From VXYL01 sp965199945 (lineage in GTDB: Bacteria; Pseudomonadota; Gammaproteobacteria; Pseudomonadales; Azotimanducaceae), in contig OZ241354.1 of assembly GCA_965199945.1 (NCBI GenBank), positions 434,001-498,000 on the forward strand: a stretch of DNA of 64,000 bases, given 5' to 3'. Each line of letters starts with the position of its first letter. Position 1 is the first letter of the stretch. Positions 58,726 to 64,000 of this stretch are shown here, one piece after another. The notes under the pieces were generated by a model. The model was given only the letters and a program-made list of their open reading frames with translations. It searched no databases and was not told the origin of the DNA. A program made the position numbers and the translations under genes.

Positions 58726-59718
58726 ATGCCACAGTCGGCAACCGAGTTCCTGACGCCTCGGCGGATCGAGCACGATCCGATCAGCGACACCCAGTCGCGC
58801 ATCACGCTCGAGCCCCTCGAGCGCGGTTTCGGGCACACCCTGGGCAACGCGCTGCGGCGCATCCTGCTGTCGTCGATGCCCGGCGCGGCCATCACGGAGG
58901 TGGAGATCGACGGCGTCGAGCACGAATACGCGCCCATGGAAGGCGTGCGCGAAGACGTGATCGACGTGCTGCTGAACTTGAAGGGCGTCGCAGTGCGCCT
59001 GCACAGCGCCAGCGCCACCATCCGCCTGGCCCGGGAAGGCGCCGGGGAAGTCCGCGCCGGCGATTTCCAGCTCACCCAGGACGTCGAAATCGCCAACCCC
59101 GAGCACGTCATCTGCACGCTCAACGAAAACGGCGCCATCCGCCTGGAAGCCACGGTCACGCGCGGGCGCGGCTACCAGCCGGTGGAATACGGCGAAGGCG
59201 AAGAAGAGGAGGAGACGCGGCGCACCGGCGTGCTGCGCCTCGACGCCAGCTACAGCCCCATGCGCCGGGTCGCCTACTCGGTGGAAAGCGCCCGCGTCGA
59301 GCAGCGCACGGACCTCGACAAGCTGATTCTGGACATCGAATCCAACGGCACCATCGACCCGGAGCACGCCATTCGCCGCGCCGCGACGATCCTGCAGCAG
59401 CAACTGGCGGCGTTCGTGGACTTCGACACCGAGGGCGAAGTGATCGGCGAACAGAAGCCGGACGAAGTCGATCCCATCCTGCTGCGCCCAGTGGACGACC
59501 TCGAACTCACCGTGCGCTCGGCGAACTGCCTGAAGGCGGAGAACATCTACCACATCGGCGATCTCATCCAGCGCACCGAGCACGACTTGCTGAAGACGCC
59601 GAATCTCGGCAAGAAGTCCCTCACCGAGATCAAGGACGTGCTCGCCCAGCGCGGCCTGGCGCTCGGCATGCGCCTGGAGAAGTGGCCGCCGGCCAGCCTG
59701 CGCGGGCTGGTGCGCTAG
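58726..59718 (+). CDS. rpoA: RNA polymerase alpha subunit
   Basis: The 330-residue product has the assembly domain (LEPLERGFGHTLGNALRRIL, YSPMRRVAYSVESARVEQRT) and the C-terminal domain (VDDLELTVRSANCLKAENI, LIQRTEHDLLKTPNLGKKSL) that contacts UP elements and activators. GGAGG at 58715-58719 stands 6 nt before the ATG at 58726, so the in-frame TTG one codon earlier is not used. Confidence 0.98.
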   Translation: MPQSATEFLTPRRIEHDPISDTQSRITLEPLERGFGHTLGNALRRILLSSMPGAAITEVEIDGVEHEYAPMEGVREDVIDVLLNLKGVAVRLHSASATIRLAREGAGEVRAGDFQLTQDVEIANPEHVICTLNENGAIRLEATVTRGRGYQPVEYGEGEEEEETRRTGVLRLDASYSPMRRVAYSVESARVEQRTDLDKLILDIESNGTIDPEHAIRRAATILQQQLAAFVDFDTEGEVIGEQKPDEVDPILLRPVDDLELTVRSANCLKAENIYHIGDLIQRTEHDLLKTPNLGKKSLTEIKDVLAQRGLALGMRLEKWPPASLRGLVR

Positions 59719-59749
59719 ACGCGGCGCTTGCCGCACGGGGAATGACGCG

Positions 59750-60148
59750 ATGAGACACAGGAAGAGCGGTCGCCACTTCAACCGCACCAGCGCGCACCGC
59801 AAGGCGATGTTCGCCAACATGGCGGCGTCCCTCATCGAGCACGAGATCATCAAGACGACCGTGCCCAAGGCCAAGGAACTGCGGCGCGTCGCCGAGCCGC
59901 TCATCACCCTCGCCAAGGACGACACGGTCGCCAACCGCCGCCTCGCCTTCGCCCGCCTGCGCAGCAAGGCCGCGGTCGGCAAGCTCTTCAGCGAACTCGG
60001 CCCGCGCTTCCACGAACGCCCCGGCGGCTACACGCGCATCCTGAAGGCCGGCTACCGCGCCGGCGACGCCGCCCCAATCGCCTACATCGAACTCCTCGGC
60101 CGCCCGCTGCCGGAAGAAGACTACGACGACGAAGACGAGGACGAGTAG
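59750..60148 (+). CDS. rplQ: 50S ribosomal protein L17
   Basis: The 132-residue product (MRHRKSGRHFNRTSAHRKAM, HEIIKTTVPKAKELRRVAEP, GPRFHERPGGYTRILKAGYR) is complete L17 with a short acidic tail (EEDYDDEDEDE). It ends the cluster, 18 bp from the converging peptidase gene, with no obvious terminator between them. Confidence 0.97.
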   Translation: MRHRKSGRHFNRTSAHRKAMFANMAASLIEHEIIKTTVPKAKELRRVAEPLITLAKDDTVANRRLAFARLRSKAAVGKLFSELGPRFHERPGGYTRILKAGYRAGDAAPIAYIELLGRPLPEEDYDDEDEDE

Positions 60149-60166
60149 CGGCTTGCCCCTGCCGAC

Positions 60167-62143
60167 CTACTGCGACGACGCCCCGATGTTCTCCTCGAGG
60201 AAGCCCAGAACGCGTTCGTAGACCTCCAGCCGCGCCGCGTTGCCGAAGAAGCCGTGGCCTTGGCCGGACATGAACAGCCACTCCGGGTCGTTGCCGCTGC
60301 CTTGCAGGGCGTCGCGCATTCGGTGCGCGTGGATCGGCGGGGCGCGCCGGTCCTGGCCGCCGTGCATCAGCAGCACTCGCGCCGCGATGCGCGACGCCTG
60401 CTGGACAGGAGACCGCGCCGCCAAGTCCTCGGCATCGTCGCCGACGACGTGCCGCAGATAGGCGAGGCCGGAACGCCTGCTGCGCGTGTCGCCGGTGGCA
60501 TCGAGCAGGCTCAAGTCGTAGATGCCGGCGCCGCCGATCGCGCAGCGGTACAGCGTCGGTTCCCGGGCCGCTCCCATCAGCGCCGAATAGGCGCCGTAGC
60601 TGTGGCCGAAGATGCAGATGCGGCGCGGGTCGGCAATGCCGGATTGCACAGTCCAACGGGTCGCATCCGCGACATCGTCTTCGATCCCGCGGCCCCACTC
60701 GCCGAAGCCGGCGTTCTGGTACGCGTGGCCGTAGCCGCCGGACCCGCGGTAGTTGACTTGCAGAACGTGGTAGCCACGGCTCGCCAGCAACTGCGCTTCG
60801 GCGTTGAATCCCCAATGATCGCGAATGCCGTGCGGCCCGCCGTGGACGAGAACCACCAGCGGCCCCGGCTTCTGCGCGGACGGCGAACTGGTGAGATAGC
60901 CGTAGATCGTCATGCCGTCGCGGGTGGCGATCTCCACCGGCGCCATCGGGCTCAGCGCCTCCGGCGGCAGATTCGGACGCGCCGCCAGCAGCGGCTCGGT
61001 GCGGCGCGCCTCCACGTCCACCAGCAGGTAGTCGCCCGGCCGCCGGTCGCCGCTGACGAAGGCGATGGCGAGCTTGTGGTCCCGGGTCATGCTCCCGAGC
61101 TGGACGAAGTCGTCTGGATAGGTCTTGGCGAGGCCGGCGTGGACCGTCGCCAGCGGATGTGTTCGGTCGATGTAGACGGCTTGCGGGAAATGATGCCGCA
61201 CGGCCACGCCGTAGACGCGGCGACAGTTGTAGTCGCAGAGCAAGTCGCCGGCGCCCACGTCCACGTGGTCGTGCCGAAACAGCATCGTATGGCTGCCGTC
61301 GGCGGTGTCGTACAGGCCCAGGCCATTCGTAGCGCCGTCGCGGCTGTCCGCCGTGTAGTAGGTGCCGGGCTTCGGGCCGAAGTGCAGCGGCACCCAGCCC
61401 GCAGCGTCCATGTCGTGGCGCTGCACCCGGCGCCAGTCCGCGTTTCCCTGCCGGTGGTATACGACGGTGCGGTTCTTCTCGTCCACGCCCACGGCGAAGG
61501 CCACCCGCCCCTCCTCGTCCACGACGAACCTGTTGCGCGGGACCGGCGAGCGGGCGGCCCGCCGCGCATTCTGCCGGCTCGCCGGCAAGCGCAGGTTCAG
61601 TCGGCGCGCCTCGCCGAAGCGATCGGCGCTGCTGGAGATGAGAATCTGGTTGGGCGCGTTCGGCAGGATGTCGAGCACGCCGCCCCAGCCGACTCTCTGC
61701 GTCCGCCCACTGCGCGCGTCGACGGTGACGAGTTCTCCCGTAAGCGTGCGCACGTCCCTGCCCCTGCTCACCACGCGCTCTGCGGGCGTCCCAACAAGGA
61801 TGTGGTCCGAGACCCAAATCGCGCCGGCCACCTCGCGCTTGTCGCCGAGCTGGTAGCTCGCCTTGACTTCCATGTCCGGGTAGCTGCGCACTTGGAATGC
61901 GCTCTTGCCGTCCTTGCGCAGCGTCAGGGCGAGGTACTCGCCGCCGGGCGAAATGGACACCGTCGCCGCCGCCGCGTCGTCCGTGAATGCGCTGATCGGC
62001 ACGAGTTCGGCATCCGCTTCTTCGGCGGCGGGCGTGGCCGGCCCGTCCGGCGCCGCCGGCGAAGTCAACGCCGCCAGGCACGCCATGCAGCCGATGATCG
62101 ATGGATTGAAGCGCGGTGCGCCGTGCGTGCGTTTTCGTTGCAT
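60167..62143 (-). CDS. S9 prolyl-oligopeptidase family hydrolase
   Basis: The 658-residue protein begins with a basic N-terminus and a hydrophobic stretch (PSIIGCMACLAALTSPAAP, about 14-32), a likely signal peptide. A beta-propeller region (about 50-380) precedes the alpha/beta-hydrolase domain with VLVHGGPHG, the nucleophile in GHSYGAYSAL, the acid in GGQDRRAP and the His in GQGHGFFG. It is a second S9 peptidase, distinct from the one at 24.2-26.2 kb. GAGGAAC precedes the ATG at 62143, which I prefer to the frame extension to 62212. It lies between rplQ (converging) and uvrA (same strand, 55 nt upstream). Confidence 0.9.
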   Translation of the reverse strand: MQRKRTHGAPRFNPSIIGCMACLAALTSPAAPDGPATPAAEEADAELVPISAFTDDAAAATVSISPGGEYLALTLRKDGKSAFQVRSYPDMEVKASYQLGDKREVAGAIWVSDHILVGTPAERVVSRGRDVRTLTGELVTVDARSGRTQRVGWGGVLDILPNAPNQILISSSADRFGEARRLNLRLPASRQNARRAARSPVPRNRFVVDEEGRVAFAVGVDEKNRTVVYHRQGNADWRRVQRHDMDAAGWVPLHFGPKPGTYYTADSRDGATNGLGLYDTADGSHTMLFRHDHVDVGAGDLLCDYNCRRVYGVAVRHHFPQAVYIDRTHPLATVHAGLAKTYPDDFVQLGSMTRDHKLAIAFVSGDRRPGDYLLVDVEARRTEPLLAARPNLPPEALSPMAPVEIATRDGMTIYGYLTSSPSAQKPGPLVVLVHGGPHGIRDHWGFNAEAQLLASRGYHVLQVNYRGSGGYGHAYQNAGFGEWGRGIEDDVADATRWTVQSGIADPRRICIFGHSYGAYSALMGAAREPTLYRCAIGGAGIYDLSLLDATGDTRSRRSGLAYLRHVVGDDAEDLAARSPVQQASRIAARVLLMHGGQDRRAPPIHAHRMRDALQGSGNDPEWLFMSGQGHGFFGNAARLEVYERVLGFLEENIGASSQ

Positions 62144-62198
62144 GTTCCTCAAGCTCCCAATGCCTGCCGGCGGAATCGGTGATTCGGTACGTCGGTGT

Positions 62199-64000
62199 TC
62201 ACGCCGCCGCAAGCACGCGCTTCAAGAACCGCCCGGTGTGCGATGCGGACTCCCGCACCACCTCCTCCGGCGTTCCCGCGGCAACCACCTCGCCGCCCCC
62301 GGCGCCGCCTTCCGGGCCAAGGTCGATTACCCAATCGGCGGTCTTCACGACGTCCAGATTGTGTTCGATCACGACCACCGTGTTGCCTTGGTTGCGCAGC
62401 CGATGCAGCACGTCGAGCAGTTGCGCGATGTCGTGGAAGTGCAGGCCGGTGGTCGGCTCGTCGAGGATGTAGAGGGTCTTGCCGGTGTCGCGCTTGGAGA
62501 GCTCCCGGGAAAGCTTCACGCGCTGCGCTTCGCCGCCGGAGAGCGTCGTGGCGCTCTGCCCCAGGCGCACGTAGGAGAGGCCGACGTCCAGCAGCGTGTC
62601 CAGCTTGCGCTTGAGCATCGGCACGGCGTCGAAGAAGGCGCCGGCCTCCTCGATGGTCATGTCCAGCACTTCGTGGATGTTCTTGCCCTTGTAGCGCACT
62701 TCGAGAGTCTCGCGGTTGTAGCGCTTGCCCTTGCAGATGTCGCACGGCACGTAGATGTCCGGCAGAAAGTGCATTTCCACCTTGAGCACGCCGTCGCCCT
62801 GGCAGGCCTCGCAGCGCCCGCCCTTGACGTTGAAGCTGAAGCGGCCGGGCCGGTAGCCCCGCGCCCGCGATTCCTGGGTCTGCGCGAACAGCTCGCGGAT
62901 GGGCGTGAACAGCCCGGTGTAGGTGGCCGGATTGGAGCGCGGCGTGCGCCCGATGGGGCTCTGGTCGATGTCCACCACCTTGTCGAAGTGTTCGAGGCCG
63001 TACACCGCCTCGAACCGCCTGGGCGTCACCGTCGTGGCGCCGTTCAGCTCCCGGGCGGCAATCGGATACAGCGTGTGGTTGACGAGCGTGGACTTGCCGG
63101 AGCCGGAGACGCCGGTGACGCAGGTGAAGAGGCCGGCCGGCACCTCCACGGTCACGTCCTTGAGGTTGTTGCCGCTCGCCTTCACCAGGCGCAGCACGCG
63201 CTCGGCGTTGAACCGCGTGCGTTCGGCGGGCACGTCGATGGCCTTCTTGCCCGCCAGGTACTGGCCGGTGACGGACTGCGGGCACTTCAGCACCGCGTCG
63301 AGCGAGCCGGAGACGACGATCTCGCCGCCGTGGACGCCGGCGCCGGGGCCGATGTCCAGAATATGGTCGGCGGTGCGGATCGCTTCTTCGTCGTGCTCGA
63401 CGACCATCACCGTGTTGCCGATGTCGCGCAGGTGCGTGAGCGTTCGCAGCAGCCGCGCGTTGTCGCGCTGGTGCAGGCCGATCGACGGTTCGTCCAGAAT
63501 GTACATCACGCCCACCAGCCCGGCGCCGATCTGGCTCGCCAGGCGAATGCGCTGCGCCTCGCCGCCGGAGAGGGTGTCGGCGCTGCGGTCCAAGGTGAGG
63601 TAGTTGAGCCCCACGTCCACCAGAAAGCGCAGTCGGGCGCGGATTTCGTTGACTATCTTGTCCGCGATCTCGCCGCGCGTGCCGGTGAGCTTCAAGGCCT
63701 CGAAGTGCGCCAGAATCGCTTCGACGGAGCGTCCGGTGAGGCTTGGCAGGGGCGCGCCGTTGATGAAGACGTGGCGCGACTCCTCCTTCAGCCGCGAGCC
63801 GTCGCAGGCCGGGCAGGCGCGCACCGTGAGGTACTTCTGCAACGATTCGCGCACGCCGTTCGATTCGGTTTCCCGGTAGCGCCGCTCCATGTTGGGAATC
63901 ACGCCCTCGAAGCGGTGGCGGCGGGTCACCTTGTCGCCGCGGTCGTTGACGTAGCTGAAGTCGATGCGCTCGCCGTCGGAACCATACAGCACGGCGTTCT
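62199..64000 (-). CDS. uvrA: Excinuclease ABC subunit A, C-terminal part
   Basis: The last 600 or so codons of UvrA are present and the gene leaves the window at the right edge. UvrA finds bulky DNA lesions as a dimer and loads UvrB. Visible are CPACDGSRLKEESR, the first-cassette signature LSGGEAQRIRLASQIG with ILDEPSIGLH, the second Walker A GVSGSGKSTL, the zinc module CEACQGDG...CDICKGKRY, the second signature LSGGEAQRVKL and YILDEPTTGLHF. UvrA shortly after the alpha operon on the opposite strand is a gammaproteobacterial arrangement. Confidence 0.97.
   Translation of the reverse strand, partial: NAVLYGSDGERIDFSYVNDRGDKVTRRHRFEGVIPNMERRYRETESNGVRESLQKYLTVRACPACDGSRLKEESRHVFINGAPLPSLTGRSVEAILAHFEALKLTGTRGEIADKIVNEIRARLRFLVDVGLNYLTLDRSADTLSGGEAQRIRLASQIGAGLVGVMYILDEPSIGLHQRDNARLLRTLTHLRDIGNTVMVVEHDEEAIRTADHILDIGPGAGVHGGEIVVSGSLDAVLKCPQSVTGQYLAGKKAIDVPAERTRFNAERVLRLVKASGNNLKDVTVEVPAGLFTCVTGVSGSGKSTLVNHTLYPIAARELNGATTVTPRRFEAVYGLEHFDKVVDIDQSPIGRTPRSNPATYTGLFTPIRELFAQTQESRARGYRPGRFSFNVKGGRCEACQGDGVLKVEMHFLPDIYVPCDICKGKRYNRETLEVRYKGKNIHEVLDMTIEEAGAFFDAVPMLKRKLDTLLDVGLSYVRLGQSATTLSGGEAQRVKLSRELSKRDTGKTLYILDEPTTGLHFHDIAQLLDVLHRLRNQGNTVVVIEHNLDVVKTADWVIDLGPEGGAGGGEVVAAGTPEEVVRESASHTGRFLKRVLAAA

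Noticed and set aside
56202..59753. A 1183-codon open frame on the plus strand across secY to rpoA
   Set aside because: It is out of frame with all the ribosomal genes it crosses and is Arg/His-rich, a shadow of high-GC coding.
60149..60166. A terminator between rplQ and the converging peptidase
   Set aside because: The 18-bp gap has no hairpin or T run.
1..64000. CRISPR arrays, tRNA or rRNA genes, prophage and intact insertion sequences
   Set aside because: I saw no regularly spaced repeats, no tRNA-like cloverleaf, and no intact transposase or integrase anywhere in the window.

Overview
The window is very GC-rich, densely coded bacterial DNA from what looks like an uncultured gammaproteobacterium. 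The lineage call rests on three things: a complete S10-spc-alpha ribosomal cluster with rpmJ after secY, a converging uvrA shortly after rplQ (an order I know from Pseudomonas and Xanthomonas relatives), and pcnB/deoxynucleoside kinase/panB/panC in a row. The str operon genes (rpsL, rpsG, fusA, tuf) that often precede rpsJ are not here; a secreted peptidase gene sits there instead.

Left part (1-13.7 kb): a PotC-PotA-PotD-like importer without a visible PotB; a divergent M20 peptidase; an HNH nuclease; a crotonase plus atypical SDR pair; fabV with a VanZ-like gene; then a minus-strand run pcnB, dNK, panB, panC, pgi. Accessory segment (13.8-19.4 kb): a DUF5989/SxtK-like small membrane protein, a NodU/TobZ-type carbamoyltransferase, and two tandem membrane-anchored SGNH-fold proteins. 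Only the second keeps the catalytic residues. Both end in an unnamed domain that also appears inside a loop of a Wzy-like polymerase at 38.6-40.6 kb, which suggests linked envelope-glycan chemistry.

Middle (19.4-45.2 kb): an NRDE-SDR-amidohydrolase operon; lgt-folA-S9 peptidase; an ATP-NAD-kinase-like gene; a Gld-type ABC operon (ATPase, permease fused to GldG-like, DUF4340, GST); a DUF262-DUF1524 putative defence protein; SDR, Mrp/ApbC and dcd; a conserved unknown family; the Wzy-like polymerase; a PhyH dioxygenase and DsbA-like protein; and a secreted FG-GAP/S41 peptidase.

Right part (45.2-64 kb): the 28-gene ribosomal/secY/rpoA cluster, then an S9 peptidase and a partial uvrA on the other strand. 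L4 and S17 carry long acidic, Ala-rich extensions. The most unusual DNA feature is a roughly 48-bp palindromic element. It is tandem and in frame inside pgi, tandem and in frame inside lgt from the opposite strand, and single in an intergenic gap, behaviour that recalls the coding palindromic elements of Rickettsia.
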